A DNA stretch of 42,651 nt from an uncultured Holophagaceae bacterium (GCA_903839205.1 CAIMBM010000272.1:1-42651); one strand, 5' to 3'; positions 31,171-40,436 are shown, counted from the first letter of the stretch. Program-made: numbers and translations. Notes: generated from the sequence alone by a model not told the origin.

Positions 31171-32154
31171 ATGACCTGGAAACCCGTCCCCCGGGAAGGC
31201 CTGGACCCCCTTAGCCTCCCCCTCGATTCTCGACAGGGCTACCTGTTGTCGCGGCTGGACGGGACCCTGGACGTACCGACCCTCGCCTCCGTGATGAACC
31301 TGGGGGAAGAGCTGGTGACGGCCATGCTGGGCGAGCTCGTGACCCTGGGTGCGGTGGCTTCAGCGGCGCCACCGGTCCAGCGTCCCCTGGCACCGGATCT
31401 CGAGGTTCCGCCCCGGACGGATTTCCCCGAAGCTGGCGGGGCGGCCGAGGCCGATTCCCCTGCGGCTCTGGTCTGGGCCGCGACCCACCGCCAATTGTTC
31501 GAGAAGCACCTGCACGCCCGCCCCATGGACCAGCGAGTGGCCCAGGCCCGGGTGGCGGTGGAGCCGAACCTGAGTGCCTGGTGCTTCGATCCCACCGCGG
31601 AGGTCATCCGCGCCGTGCTGGAGAACCCCCGGCTGGGTGCCATCCACGCCCGCCTCATCGCGGCCCAACACCGCACGGTGGCGGGACTGGAGGCGCTGGG
31701 TGCCCGCCCCGCCCTCACCAACGATCCAGGAGTACGTCGAGCCCTCCTGCAGAACCCGCTCCTCCCGCCAGGCCTCTATCGAAGGCTCTGGTCCACCCGG
31801 CGGCTCCTGGATCAGTACCTCGTGGCCACCTCCAGGGAGGCGACCGAGCAGGTCCGCACCATGGCCCGGGACCTCCTCCGGACCACGTTCAACCAGCGCA
31901 CGGGCGAAGAACGGGTGGAACTCATCCTCACGTCGGAGGGGCGCTGCCTCGCCACCCTGACCGGGGTCACTCTCGACAGTTACGCGACGGCGCTCCTGTG
32001 CCGCCGGACCTTCATCTCGACCCTGCTCATCCAGAACCTGGCCCGCTGGAGCGCCGCACCGCCCCCGCTCATCGCCCACCTCCTGCGACAGGAGGTCGTG
32101 AAGCGCAACGCCTCCCTGCGGCAATTGCTGGAGCGGCACCCGAACGCGAGCTGA
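31171..32154 (+). CDS. Unrecognised cytoplasmic protein with winged-helix-like N-terminus and helical C-terminus
   Basis: I cannot name this 327-residue protein. Residues 15-65 (LPLDSRQGYLLSRLDGTLDV and the following helices) look like a small winged-helix or PqqD-like unit seen at the front of several deltaproteobacterial proteins. Residues 70-95 form a Pro/Ala-rich linker. Residues 110-327 are predominantly helical and HEAT-like, containing EGRCLATLTGVTL and RQEVVKRNASLRQLL. No signal peptide or membrane helix is seen. A TATGAT lies six bases upstream of the ATG with no ribosome site, which suggests a leaderless transcript. It ends six bases from the convergent oxidoreductase gene. Confidence 0.7.
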   Translation: MTWKPVPREGLDPLSLPLDSRQGYLLSRLDGTLDVPTLASVMNLGEELVTAMLGELVTLGAVASAAPPVQRPLAPDLEVPPRTDFPEAGGAAEADSPAALVWAATHRQLFEKHLHARPMDQRVAQARVAVEPNLSAWCFDPTAEVIRAVLENPRLGAIHARLIAAQHRTVAGLEALGARPALTNDPGVRRALLQNPLLPPGLYRRLWSTRRLLDQYLVATSREATEQVRTMARDLLRTTFNQRTGEERVELILTSEGRCLATLTGVTLDSYATALLCRRTFISTLLIQNLARWSAAPPPLIAHLLRQEVVKRNASLRQLLERHPNAS

Positions 32155-32159
32155 CGGGA

Positions 32160-33887
32160 CTAGGCGTAGATCCGCTGCAGCCCTGGATCCTGGGTCAGTT
32201 CCTCGATGAGGTCCCGGACGCTCACCAGCTCGCGGAGTTTGGCGCCGTTGCTGCCGGTGAAAAAGAGGCCGCTCTCCTCGTTGCCCTGCATGGCGTCCGC
32301 CAGGCGGTCGGCGATGCAGTAGCCCACTGCCATGGCGCCCTTGCCGTGGCCGCAGGGGGAGAGGCAGTTGCTGACGCAGCGAATCTGGGGCGCGGTGCCG
32401 GCCTCGATGTGCCGCTGCAGGCTGGTGCGCACACCGCGCGCGGGCAGGCCCACGGGGGACTTCATGAGACCGATGTCCTCGGCTTTCGCGCGGAGGATGA
32501 CCTCTTTGAAGATGGGAGAGGCGTCGCATTCGAAGGTGCCGATGAAGCGGGTGCCCATCTGCACGCCATCGGCGCCCAGGGCCAGGAAGCGCTGGATGTC
32601 CGCGTGATCCCAGACACCGCCCGCCACCAGCACGGGGAAGCCGCCCCACTTGTCCCGCTCCTCGATCACCTCGGGGAGGATGTTTTCCAGAGTATGGGCG
32701 GGATCCAGGCAACCATCGTGGCTAAAGCCCTGGTGGCCCCCGCTCTCGGGGCCTTCCAGCACCACGGCGTCCGGCAGGCGGTTGTATTTCCGCTGCCACT
32801 GCTTGCAGATCACCTGGAGCGCCCGTCCCGAGGACACGATGGGCACCAGGGCCACATCCGCATCCCCCACGAAGCCGGGCAGGGCCAGCGGGAGGCCGGC
32901 CCCGGACACGATCATCTGGGCGCCGCCCGCGATCGAAGCCCGGACCGCGGATTCATAGCCTTCGATGGCGCAGAGGATGTTGACGCCCACGGCGCCACGG
33001 CCCTCGGAGCGCTCCCGCGCCGCGCGGACGATCCATTCCAGTGCCTTGGGCGGATTCAGCGAATCCGTGCCGTCGGGACGGCCCAGACGCATGGTCGGGT
33101 TGGCCGAACCGTGGTAGCCGGTGCCGATGGCCGACACCAGGCCCACGCAGCCGGCGCTGGCCACGGCCCCTGCCAGGCCCTCCCAGGAGACGCCCACCCC
33201 CATGCCGCCCTGCTGGATGGGGTAGGCCAGGTCAAGATTGCGGATGCGCAGGCGCGGCAGGGTGCAGGCCCCGCGGCGTACGAAGGCCTGGGCCATGGTG
33301 TCCAGACCGGCCATGAGGCGGCTTCGGAAGGCGGCCAGGGGCGAGGCATCGAGGAGTCCGGGCGTGCGGGGCTGCAGGCCGATGGCGCCATCAGCCATGG
33401 CCTGCCTCGCCTCGGCTTCGGTATCGGCCACGGCCATCACGGGCAGGCCCAGGCTGCGAAGCGAGGCCACGTCCCGGGCATGGGCGAGCAGGGCCGAGGC
33501 CCCCCCGGCCTTGGCCCGGGCCCCTTCTTCGGGCCCCTGTACGGCGACGAGGCGGGGCATGTTGGCATGGCGGAGGATGGCGAGGGAGGGTGGCAGCTCG
33601 GCGGTGTGCAGCAGGAACGCCACCCCGGCCTCCCGTGCGGCGGCCATGACGCTGTCAGCGCTGTCCCGCAGTCCCCGCAGGTCGAGCCCGATCTTGGCGC
33701 CTTCGCGCATGGAGGCCTTGAGTTCCTGGAGGCGCTCCCTCAGCTTGGCGGTATCGGGGAAGGCGTCCGTCCGGGGCAGCGCCCAACCACCGGCCCGCAG
33801 GAAGGCCGCCTGGAAATCCAGAGAGCCCGGGGCCTGCCAACCCTGGAGGGTGGGTGCCGTTGCGGTCTTGAAAAAGGACTCAGCCAT
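32160..33887 (-). CDS. Nitronate monooxygenase-like flavoprotein with N-terminal extension
   Basis: The C-terminal 360 residues are an FMN-binding TIM barrel of the nitronate monooxygenase/FabK family: LAYPIQQGGMGVGVS, VLEGPESGGHQGF, FPVLVAGGVWDHADIQRFL and GADGVQMGTRFIGTFE contact flavin. Four cysteines near the end (about 504, 508, 512 and 524, in RCVSNCLSPCGHG and GYCIADRL) could bind a metal or cluster. The first 210 residues are extra and resemble a shortened second barrel (GLPVMAVADTEAEARQAM). At 575 residues it is much longer than the usual 320-370. ATG 33887 has GGAG eight bases upstream. The substrate is unknown. Confidence 0.82.
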   Translation of the reverse strand: MAESFFKTATAPTLQGWQAPGSLDFQAAFLRAGGWALPRTDAFPDTAKLRERLQELKASMREGAKIGLDLRGLRDSADSVMAAAREAGVAFLLHTAELPPSLAILRHANMPRLVAVQGPEEGARAKAGGASALLAHARDVASLRSLGLPVMAVADTEAEARQAMADGAIGLQPRTPGLLDASPLAAFRSRLMAGLDTMAQAFVRRGACTLPRLRIRNLDLAYPIQQGGMGVGVSWEGLAGAVASAGCVGLVSAIGTGYHGSANPTMRLGRPDGTDSLNPPKALEWIVRAARERSEGRGAVGVNILCAIEGYESAVRASIAGGAQMIVSGAGLPLALPGFVGDADVALVPIVSSGRALQVICKQWQRKYNRLPDAVVLEGPESGGHQGFSHDGCLDPAHTLENILPEVIEERDKWGGFPVLVAGGVWDHADIQRFLALGADGVQMGTRFIGTFECDASPIFKEVILRAKAEDIGLMKSPVGLPARGVRTSLQRHIEAGTAPQIRCVSNCLSPCGHGKGAMAVGYCIADRLADAMQGNEESGLFFTGSNGAKLRELVSVRDLIEELTQDPGLQRIYA

Positions 33888-33948
33888 GCACTGCTCCGAG
33901 GTGCGGAGGAGTTGATCCACACAAGAAACCATTCTGAGGCCAAATACA

Positions 33949-34004
33949 CCGTGACGGTGAGGGAGCTTTTGACCCGGGGTCAGCAAGCTCTCGCACCGTC
34001 ACGG
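33949..34004 (-). terminator. Long inverted repeat after ilvC, probable transcription terminator
   Basis: CCGTGACGGTG (33949-33959) and CACCGTCACGG (33994-34004) are perfect 11-base arms. The stem continues inside with GGGAGCTT against AAGCTCTC and a further GACCC/GGGTC. It begins eight bases beyond the ilvC stop. A T-run (CTTTTT) follows the stem on the plus strand, but on the ilvC (minus) strand only TGTATTT follows. It may therefore end ilvC transcripts by structure or act as processing or 3'-end protection rather than as a textbook terminator. Confidence 0.6.
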
Positions 34005-34012
34005 CTTTTTAC

Positions 34013-35029
34013 TTACTTCTTCGTTGCGGGATCAGCTGTTTCGACTGGGTCGAGGAAGGGCATCATGCGGCGCAATTCGCGCCCCACCTTTTCCAGGGGG
34101 TGGTTGTAGTCTGCCGCCCGCTGGGCCTCGAACCACTTCCGGCCCGTCTTGTTCTCCTCGATCCAGGCCTTGGCGTAGCGGCCATCCTGGATCTCCTTGA
34201 GGATCTCCCGCATCTCGGCCTTGGTCTGGTCGGTCACGATGCGCGGGCCGCCGGTGTAGTCTCCGTACTCGGCCGTGTCGCTGATGCTGTATCGCATGTA
34301 GCTGAGGCCGCCGCGCTGCATCAGGTCCACGATGAGCTTCAGCTCGTGGAGGCACTCGAAGTAGGCGATCTCGGGCTGGTAGCCGGCCTCGACGAGGGTC
34401 TCGAAGCCGGCCTTCACCAGGGCGCTGGCGCCGCCGCAAAGCACGGCCTTCTCCCCGAAGAGGTCCGTCTCGGTCTCCTCGGTGAAGGTGGTCTCGAGGA
34501 CGCCGGCGCGGGTGAGGCCCAGGGCCGCGGCGTAGGAGAGTGCAACGGCCATCGCCTGCCCGCTGGCGTCCTGGTGGATGGCCACGAGGGCCGGGGTGCC
34601 GCCGCCCTCCACGAAGACCTCGCGCACCCGGTGGCCGGGGCTCTTGGGCGCCACCAGGCTCACGTCCACGCCGGCGGGGGGTTCGATGCAGCCGTAGCGG
34701 ATGTTGAAGCCGTGGGCGAACATCAGGGTCTTGCCGGGCTTGAGGCTGGGGGCGATGTCGTTCTTGTACAGCTCGGCCTGCCCGGTGTCCGGAGTGAGCA
34801 CCATGATCACGTCCGCCCAGGCCGCGGCCTCGGCGGGGGTTGCGACGGTGAGGCCCTGGGCCTCGGCCTTGGCCCTGGAGGCGGAACCGGCAGGCAGGCC
34901 CACCCGGACATTGACGCCGCTGTCACGGAGGTTGAGGGCGTGGGCATGGCCCTGGGAGCCGTAGCCGATGATGGCGACCTTGCGGTGCCGGATGAGGTCG
35001 AGGTCGGCTTCGTAGTGGATGCGGGCCAT
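34013..35029 (-). CDS. ilvC: Ketol-acid reductoisomerase (class I)
   Basis: IlvC converts acetolactate or acetohydroxybutyrate to the dihydroxyacid in valine, leucine and isoleucine synthesis. The 338 residues are class I length. The NAD(P)-binding loop is [17 protein letters not shown]. The metal-binding region includes [18 protein letters not shown] sequence (here [17 protein letters not shown]) and [15 protein letters not shown]. The phosphate-recognition loop reads GLPAGSAS, with proline where arginine is common. The start has GGAGCC upstream. It is last in ilvBNC and lies 35 bases after ilvN. Confidence 0.97.
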   Translation of the reverse strand: MARIHYEADLDLIRHRKVAIIGYGSQGHAHALNLRDSGVNVRVGLPAGSASRAKAEAQGLTVATPAEAAAWADVIMVLTPDTGQAELYKNDIAPSLKPGKTLMFAHGFNIRYGCIEPPAGVDVSLVAPKSPGHRVREVFVEGGGTPALVAIHQDASGQAMAVALSYAAALGLTRAGVLETTFTEETETDLFGEKAVLCGGASALVKAGFETLVEAGYQPEIAYFECLHELKLIVDLMQRGGLSYMRYSISDTAEYGDYTGGPRIVTDQTKAEMREILKEIQDGRYAKAWIEENKTGRKWFEAQRAADYNHPLEKVGRELRRMMPFLDPVETADPATKK

Positions 35030-35064
35030 GGGTGGCTCCTTTGCGGTGGGTTGGAGGTCGGAGG

Positions 35065-35610
35065 TCAGACGGACATGGATCCGGAACTGGTGCCGGTGCG
35101 CAGGGGCGCGATGGCGGCCTTGCGCGAGACCGGCGTGCCCCGGGCCATGGCCACGGCCCCGGTCCGGCCCAGTTCGATGATCCCGAAGGGGCGGAGGGTG
35201 TCCACCAGGGCCTCGATCTTGGCGAGGCTCCCGGTGCATTCGATGACGAGGGTGTCCTCGGCGATGTCCACCACGTTGGCGCGGAAGACCTCCACAAGCT
35301 GGAGCACCTCGGAGCGCTTGGAGGGGCCGGCGCTCACCCGGATCAGGGCCAGGTCCCGCACCACATTCACGCCGCCGCTGCCCAGCTGCTGGACCTCGAG
35401 GACGTTCACCAGCTTCCGCAGGTGCTCCACGGCGCGACGGGCCGTGGCCTCGTCCGTATCGACCACCACGGTCATGCGGGACACCTCGGGCCGCTCGGTG
35501 GGACCCACCGTCAGGGAGTGGATGTTGAAGCCCCGGCGGCGGAACAGGGAAGCCACGCGGGTGAGGACGCCCGGTTCATCGTCGGTGTAGACCACGAGCA
35601 CATGCGACAT
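35065..35610 (-). CDS. ilvN: Acetolactate synthase, regulatory small subunit
   Basis: IlvN activates the IlvB catalytic subunit and confers feedback inhibition by valine. The 181-residue protein has an N-terminal ACT domain ([33 protein letters not shown]) and the typical second domain ([30 protein letters not shown]). It is the long form found in most bacteria. AAAGGAG precedes the ATG, 15 bases after the ilvB stop. Confidence 0.95.
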   Translation of the reverse strand: MSHVLVVYTDDEPGVLTRVASLFRRRGFNIHSLTVGPTERPEVSRMTVVVDTDEATARRAVEHLRKLVNVLEVQQLGSGGVNVVRDLALIRVSAGPSKRSEVLQLVEVFRANVVDIAEDTLVIECTGSLAKIEALVDTLRPFGIIELGRTGAVAMARGTPVSRKAAIAPLRTGTSSGSMSV

Positions 35611-35625
35611 GGGTTCTCCTTTCAA

Positions 35626-37356
35626 TCAGACGGGATCGGAGCCGGTTTCGGCCAGCACGCTGGGCGAGGGGCGGCGGATCATGTCGTGGAGCGCGGCACC
35701 GGCGGGCACCATGGGATAGACGCTGTCCTCCTGCTCGACCTTGAACTCGATCAGCGCCGTGCCCTTGGCGGCGCGGGCTCCCTCCACGGCGGCGGCCACC
35801 TCGCCGCGGGTGTCCACCCGCTGGCCGTGGATGCCGAAGGCCTCCGCGAGTTTCACGAAGTCCGGGGAGAGGATGGGCGTGGCGGCGTAGCGGCCCTCGT
35901 AGAACAGGGCCTGCCACTGGCGGACCATGCCGAGGAAGCCGTTGTTGATGACGGCGATGTTCACCTTGACGTCCTCCTGGACGGCCGTCATGAGCTCGGC
36001 GAAGGTCATCTGGAAGCCGCCGTCCCCCGCCACCACCCAGACCTCGGCCTCGGGCCGGGCCAGCTTGGCGCCGATGGCCGCCGGCAGGGCGAAGCCCATG
36101 GTGCCGGCTCCGCCGCTGGTGAGGAGGCTGCGCTCCCCGTCGTGCTTGTAGTACTGGGCCTCCCACATCTGGTGCTGGCCCACGTCCGTGACCACGACGG
36201 CCTCGCCCTTCGTCAGCCGCCAGAGGTCATGCATCACGTGGGCCGCGTAGAGGTGGCCGTCATCGGGCAGGTTCTTGATGTCGCGCACGGCTGAATCCCC
36301 GCGCCAGCCGCGGATGCTGCCCAGCCAGGCGGAGCGGTCCGCCACGGGCACCTCCGGCAGCAGGGCCCGCAGCACGTCGCCCAGGTCGGCGGCGATGGCC
36401 ACGTCCACGGGCACCAGCTTGTTCAGTTCGCTGGCGTCGATGTCGATGTGGATCTTCTTGGCATGGGGCGCGTACTCCTTCAGCTTGCCCGTGACCCGGT
36501 CGTCGAAGCGCATGCCGAAGGCCAGGAGGAGGTCCGCCTCCTGGATGGCCCGGTTCACCCAGGCCTCGCCGTGCATGCCCATCATGCCCAGGCTGAGGGG
36601 ATGGGTGGCGGGCACGGCGCCCAGCCCCAGCAGGGTGAGCGCGAAGGGGATGTCGGCGCGCTCGGCCAGGGCCAGGACTTCGGCCCGGGCGCCGGAGAGC
36701 TGGATGCCGTGGCCGGCGAGGATGATGGGCCGCTTGGCCTGGCGGATGAGTTCCAGGGCCTCGGCCAGGGCTGCCTGATCCAGCGGGGGCGGCAGGTGGC
36801 GCTGATGGCGCCAGGGCTTGGCCCCCTCCCAGTCCAGGGTGGCCCTGGACTGCTGGGCATCCTTGGTGATGTCCACCAGCACGGGTCCGGGGCGGCCGCT
36901 GCGGGCGACGGCAAAGGCCTCGCGGATGGCCGGCACCACGTCCTCGGCCCGGGTGACCAGGTAGTTGTGCTTGGTCACGGGGAGGGTGATGCCCGTGATG
37001 TCCACTTCCTGGAAGGCATCCGTGCCCAGCAGTCCGGAGCCCACCTGGCCCGTGATGGCCACCAGCGGCGTGGAGTCCAGCATGGCCGTGGCCAGGCCGG
37101 TCACGAGGTTGGTGGCGCCCGGGCCCGACGTGGCCACGACCACGCCGACGCGCCCGCTGGCCCTGGCGTAGCCGTCGGCCATGTGCACGGCGCTCTGCTC
37201 GTGCCGCACCAGGACGTGCCGGACCGGGTACTCCGTCATGGCGTCATAGGTGGGCAGGATGGCGCCGCCGGGGTAGCCGAAGACCGTGTCCACTCCTTCG
37301 CGGACCAGGCTTTCCCAGATGAGCTGCGCCCCCGTGCGGGATTCTGCTTCGGACAT
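35626..37356 (-). CDS. ilvB: Acetolactate synthase, catalytic large subunit
   Basis: IlvB condenses pyruvate with pyruvate or 2-ketobutyrate using thiamine diphosphate, Mg and FAD. It has 576 residues with the N-terminal FGYPGGAILPTYDAM and the catalytic glutamate in VRHEQSAVHMADGYARASG. ATSGPGATNLVTGLATAM follows. The C-terminal ThDP motif is GDGGFQMTFAELMT...INNGFLGMVRQWQ. AAGGAGG lies seven bases before ATG 37356. The 282 bases upstream, after leuB, hold the candidate attenuator. Confidence 0.97.
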   Translation of the reverse strand: MSEAESRTGAQLIWESLVREGVDTVFGYPGGAILPTYDAMTEYPVRHVLVRHEQSAVHMADGYARASGRVGVVVATSGPGATNLVTGLATAMLDSTPLVAITGQVGSGLLGTDAFQEVDITGITLPVTKHNYLVTRAEDVVPAIREAFAVARSGRPGPVLVDITKDAQQSRATLDWEGAKPWRHQRHLPPPLDQAALAEALELIRQAKRPIILAGHGIQLSGARAEVLALAERADIPFALTLLGLGAVPATHPLSLGMMGMHGEAWVNRAIQEADLLLAFGMRFDDRVTGKLKEYAPHAKKIHIDIDASELNKLVPVDVAIAADLGDVLRALLPEVPVADRSAWLGSIRGWRGDSAVRDIKNLPDDGHLYAAHVMHDLWRLTKGEAVVVTDVGQHQMWEAQYYKHDGERSLLTSGGAGTMGFALPAAIGAKLARPEAEVWVVAGDGGFQMTFAELMTAVQEDVKVNIAVINNGFLGMVRQWQALFYEGRYAATPILSPDFVKLAEAFGIHGQRVDTRGEVAAAVEGARAAKGTALIEFKVEQEDSVYPMVPAGAALHDMIRRPSPSVLAETGSDPV

Positions 37357-37370
37357 GTTTCCCTCCTTGT

Positions 37371-37427
37371 TCACTGGGCGACCGTGGAGACCAGGTTCCG
37401 GTCGTGGAATGGCTGAGTGGGCGTCAT
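37371..37427 (-). CDS. Possible 18-codon leader ORF just upstream of ilvB
   Basis: An ATG at 37427 preceded by AGGA opens an 18-residue frame (MTPTQPFHDRNLVSTVAQ) that closes 14 bases before the ilvB start, with the ilvB ribosome site between. It is not enriched in branched-chain residues, so an attenuation role is not supported by composition. It might couple translation into ilvB or be chance. Confidence 0.2.
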   Translation of the reverse strand: MTPTQPFHDRNLVSTVAQ

Positions 37428-37451
37428 GGTTTTCCTGAAGGTCCTGATGTG

Positions 37452-37509
37452 AAACGACCCCGCGCTTGGGTGCGGGGCCGTCGTCGGGTGGTTCCGATCG
37501 GGTGGCCCC
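37452..37509 (-). promoter_or_regulatory. Candidate ilvBNC attenuator (terminator and antiterminator)
   Basis: On the minus strand a GC-rich hairpin (arms at 37472-37483 and 37455-37463, nine pairs with a three-base bulge, loop of eight) is followed by TTT (37454-37452). GGGGCC (37509-37504), at the leader stop codon, can pair instead with GGCCCC (37479-37474), which belongs to the first arm of that hairpin. Mutually exclusive pairings next to a short Leu/Val-rich frame are the layout of transcription attenuation. The U-run is short, so this is tentative. Confidence 0.42.
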
Positions 37510-37544
37510 TAGTCCCTCAGCCGCAGCACGAGGCCGGAATCCAT
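37509..37544 (-). CDS. Candidate ilv leader peptide
   Basis: An 11-codon frame MDSGLVLRLRD begins at ATG 37544 and ends in TAG at the start of the antiterminator strand. Four of its 11 residues are leucine or valine (positions 5, 6, 7 and 9). Only a weak AGG lies upstream, so translation is uncertain. Position, composition and the adjoining hairpin suggest that it senses charged leucine or valine tRNA. It lies 95 bases downstream of leuB. Confidence 0.35.
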   Translation of the reverse strand: MDSGLVLRLRD

Positions 37545-37638
37545 GAACCTGAAAATCCTCGACCGTCCCGCCGGAAGGAACGGGATGGGCGGCTCGGGGC
37601 TGGGCGGGAGGGGAAACATCGGGCATCCGGCGAGTGGG

Positions 37639-38775
37639 CTAGTGACGGGAGGAATGGCCTTCGGGGGATCCGCACCAGGAGTAGGCAGAGTCCGCCAGCC
37701 GGGGGGCCTTTTTCCGGGGCGGCCGGATGGCCGCCTGGATGCGGGCCCCCAGGGAATGGGTGCCGTGGCTGTGGGTGGCGCCCCTGAGGTCGCCGGTGCC
37801 GTGCCCACCCTTGATGACCCGGCTCACGGCGCCTTCGAGCGCCTGGGCCTCGTCCTCCAGCTTCAGGGCGTGGCGGAGCAGCATGGCGGCCGAAAGGATC
37901 GTGCCGATGGGATTCGCCTTGTCCTGCCCCGCGATGTCCGGCGCCGAACCGTGGATCGGCTCGAAGAGGCCCACGGAACCGCCCAGGCTGGCGGAGGGCA
38001 GCAGGCCCAGGGAACCCGCCAGCACGGCAGCCTCGTCGCTGAGGATGTCGCCGAACAGGTTCTCCGTGAGCACCACGTCGAAGTCCCGGGGGCGCGTGAT
38101 GAGGGCCATGGCGAAGCTGTCCACATAGTGGTGCTGCACTTTCACCCCGGGATAGGCCGGAGCCAGGTCATCGACCACCTTCCGCCACAGACGGGAGGTC
38201 TCCAGGACGTTGGCCTTGTCCACGGAGGCCAGGTTCTTCCGCCGGGCGGCGGCCAGGTCGAAGGCGACCCGGGCGACCCGTTCGACCTCTCCCCTGGTGT
38301 AGGGCAGGGTGTTCACGGCGGCCTCGTCGGAATAGGACCTGGGCTCACCGAAGTAGAGCCCGCCGGACAGTTCCCGGACGAACATGAGGTCCGTTCCCCG
38401 CACGACCTCGGGCTTCAAGGGCGAGGCATCCTCCAGGGAGGGGTGGACCGATACGGGCCGGAGGTTGGCATAGAGGCCCAGGGCCTTGCGCAGGCGGAGC
38501 AGGCCCGATTCAGGCCGCTGGTCCCGGGGATGGCGGTCCCAGGCCGGGCCCCCCACGGCGCCCAGCATTACGGCATCGCAGTTGCGGCACAGTTCCAGGG
38601 TGGCTTCGGGCAGCGGATCGCCGGTGGCGTCCACGGCGGCGCCGCCGATCAGCGCCTCCGTGAACTGGAAGGAATGGCCGAAGCGCTCGGCGACGGCAGC
38701 CAGGCAGGCGATGGCCTCGGCGGTGACCTCGGGTCCCACGCCGTCGCCCGGGAGTACGGTGATCCGGGCCTCCAT
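37639..38775 (-). CDS. leuB: 3-isopropylmalate dehydrogenase
   Basis: LeuB oxidatively decarboxylates 3-isopropylmalate in leucine synthesis. The 378-residue protein starts [13 protein letters not shown] and has [19 protein letters not shown] (substrate loop), [31 protein letters not shown] and [13 protein letters not shown]. The family normally ends soon after the helix ARIQAAI. Here about 26 extra residues follow ([18 protein letters not shown] and on), a basic tail of unknown purpose. The ATG abuts the leuA stop with no gap. Confidence 0.95.
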   Translation of the reverse strand: MEARITVLPGDGVGPEVTAEAIACLAAVAERFGHSFQFTEALIGGAAVDATGDPLPEATLELCRNCDAVMLGAVGGPAWDRHPRDQRPESGLLRLRKALGLYANLRPVSVHPSLEDASPLKPEVVRGTDLMFVRELSGGLYFGEPRSYSDEAAVNTLPYTRGEVERVARVAFDLAAARRKNLASVDKANVLETSRLWRKVVDDLAPAYPGVKVQHHYVDSFAMALITRPRDFDVVLTENLFGDILSDEAAVLAGSLGLLPSASLGGSVGLFEPIHGSAPDIAGQDKANPIGTILSAAMLLRHALKLEDEAQALEGAVSRVIKGGHGTGDLRGATHSHGTHSLGARIQAAIRPPRKKAPRLADSAYSWCGSPEGHSSRH

Positions 38776-40323
38776 TCAGGACCTCGCTTCCACGGCGGCC
38801 TGGGCCGGCGCCCGATGGGCGAAGAGCACCTTGTTCGTGGCGTTGAGGTAGGCCCGGGCACTGGCTTCCACGATGTCCGTGCTGGCGCCCTTCCCGCTCT
38901 GGGTCACGCCGTCGAATTCGACCTGGACGAACACCTCGCCCACGGCGTCCGCGCCCCCGGTCACCGAATGGATCTTGAAGTCCAGCAGACGGCCCCTCAG
39001 GCCCGTGAGCTTGTCCACGGCTGCGAACACGGCGTTCACGGGACCGTCGCCCAGGGCGGTCTCCGTCACCTCACCCTCGTCAGTAGCGAGGGTGACCAGG
39101 CCCGTGGCGAACATGGAGGTGCCGGCCGTGGCCTGGATCGCCCGCAGCTTGAACGTCTCCGGGATGTGGGTGAGCCCGTCCCGCACGATGGCCAGGAGGT
39201 CCTCGTCGAAGATCTCCTTCTTCTGGTCGCTGAGCTTGGTGAACAGCTTGTAGGCCTTGTCCAGCTCGGTGCGGCCCAGGGGGTAGCCCAGTTCCTCGAA
39301 GCGCTTGGCCAGCGCGTGGCGGCCCGAGTGCTTGCCCAGCACCAGGTTGGTGTGGCGCACGCCCACGGAGGCGGGGGTCATGATCTCGTAGGTGGTGTGG
39401 TGGCTCAGCATGCCGTGCTGGTGGATGCCGCTCTCGTGGGCGAAGGCGTTGCGGCCCACGATGGCCTTGTTGGGCTGGACCTCGTTGCCGGTGATGTTGG
39501 CCAGGGTCTGGCTTGCCCGGTAGATGGCCTCATGGTTCACGCCGGTGGTGAACGGCATCACGTCATGCCGCACCGAGAGGGCCATGACCACTTCCTCGAG
39601 GGCCGCGTTCCCGGCGCGTTCGCCGATCCCGTTCACGGTGCACTCCACCTGCCCAGCCCCCGCGGCCACGGCCGCCAGGGAGTTGGCCACCGCCAGGCCC
39701 AGGTCGTTGTGGCAGTGGACACTGATGGTGACGCCGTCGATGCCGGGGACGTGCTCCCGCAGGTGGCGGATGAGCTTCCCGTATTCGTCGGGGATCGTGT
39801 AGCCCACGGTGTCCGGCACGTTGAGCACCGTGGCGCCCGCGGCGATGGCCACGGTGAAGACCTCCACCAGGTAGGCCCAGTCGCTCCGCGTGGCGTCCTC
39901 GGCGGAGAATTCCACATCCTGGCAGAGGGACTTGGCCAGGGCGACGCCGTCCCGGATCATCGCCAGGGCCTCGGCCCGGGTCTTCTTGAGCTTGTACTCC
40001 AGGTGGATGTCCGAGGTGGCCAGGAAGGTGTGGATCCTGGGGCGGGCCGCCTCCTGGAGGGCCTCCCAGGCCCGCTCGATGTCGCGGGGGATGGTCCGGC
40101 AGAGGGCCGCGATGACGGGCCTCCTGCAGGCCCGGGCGATGGCCTGCACGGCGGCGAAGTCGTCGTCCGAGGCCACGGGAAAGCCGGCCTCGATGACGTC
40201 CACGCCCAGAGCCTCCAGCTGCCTCGCCATCAGCAGCTTCTCGTCCAGGTTCATGCTGCAGCCTGGCGACTGTTCGCCGTCGCGAAGGGTGGTGTCGAAG
40301 ATGGTGATCCGCTCGGTACCCAT
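38776..40323 (-). CDS. leuA: 2-isopropylmalate synthase
   Basis: LeuA condenses acetyl-CoA with 2-ketoisovalerate, the committed step to leucine. The 515 residues begin [20 protein letters not shown] (catalytic barrel with the metal-binding aspartate). [16 protein letters not shown] provides the metal-binding HxH. Next come [19 protein letters not shown] and the C-terminal regulatory LeuA dimer domain (about 395-500) that mediates leucine feedback. ATG 40323 follows AAGGAG. An ATG-initiated extension to 40398 lacks support. Divergent from the LysR gene. Confidence 0.96.
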   Translation of the reverse strand: MGTERITIFDTTLRDGEQSPGCSMNLDEKLLMARQLEALGVDVIEAGFPVASDDDFAAVQAIARACRRPVIAALCRTIPRDIERAWEALQEAARPRIHTFLATSDIHLEYKLKKTRAEALAMIRDGVALAKSLCQDVEFSAEDATRSDWAYLVEVFTVAIAAGATVLNVPDTVGYTIPDEYGKLIRHLREHVPGIDGVTISVHCHNDLGLAVANSLAAVAAGAGQVECTVNGIGERAGNAALEEVVMALSVRHDVMPFTTGVNHEAIYRASQTLANITGNEVQPNKAIVGRNAFAHESGIHQHGMLSHHTTYEIMTPASVGVRHTNLVLGKHSGRHALAKRFEELGYPLGRTELDKAYKLFTKLSDQKKEIFDEDLLAIVRDGLTHIPETFKLRAIQATAGTSMFATGLVTLATDEGEVTETALGDGPVNAVFAAVDKLTGLRGRLLDFKIHSVTGGADAVGEVFVQVEFDGVTQSGKGASTDIVEASARAYLNATNKVLFAHRAPAQAAVEARS

Positions 40324-40387
40324 GATTCGGGAACTCCTTAATCCGGACTCTGCCGGAGGGATCACCTGAAGATGGCGTGTCTGGCCC

Positions 40388-40436
40388 CATAAATACATTT
40401 AATTTTTTTTATAATTCCATAAGTTATTCTATTAAT
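40388..40436. promoter_or_regulatory. Divergent leuA / LysR-gene promoter and operator
   Basis: This AT-rich island contains a perfect TATAAT on the plus strand (40410-40415) for the LysR gene. On the minus strand TTAATA-N16-TATAAA (ending 40407) could drive leuA. The near-palindrome ATAA-N9-TTAT (40411-40427) overlaps both and suits a LysR-type dimer. The base composition contrasts sharply with the flanks. No -35 of quality accompanies the TATAAT, as is common for activator-dependent promoters. Confidence 0.5.

Noticed and set aside
37425..37451. Plus-strand mini-ORF MVFLKVLM resembling a branched-chain leader peptide
   Set aside because: It lies on the strand opposite to ilvBNC and leuAB, with no downstream plus-strand gene, so it cannot act as their leader.
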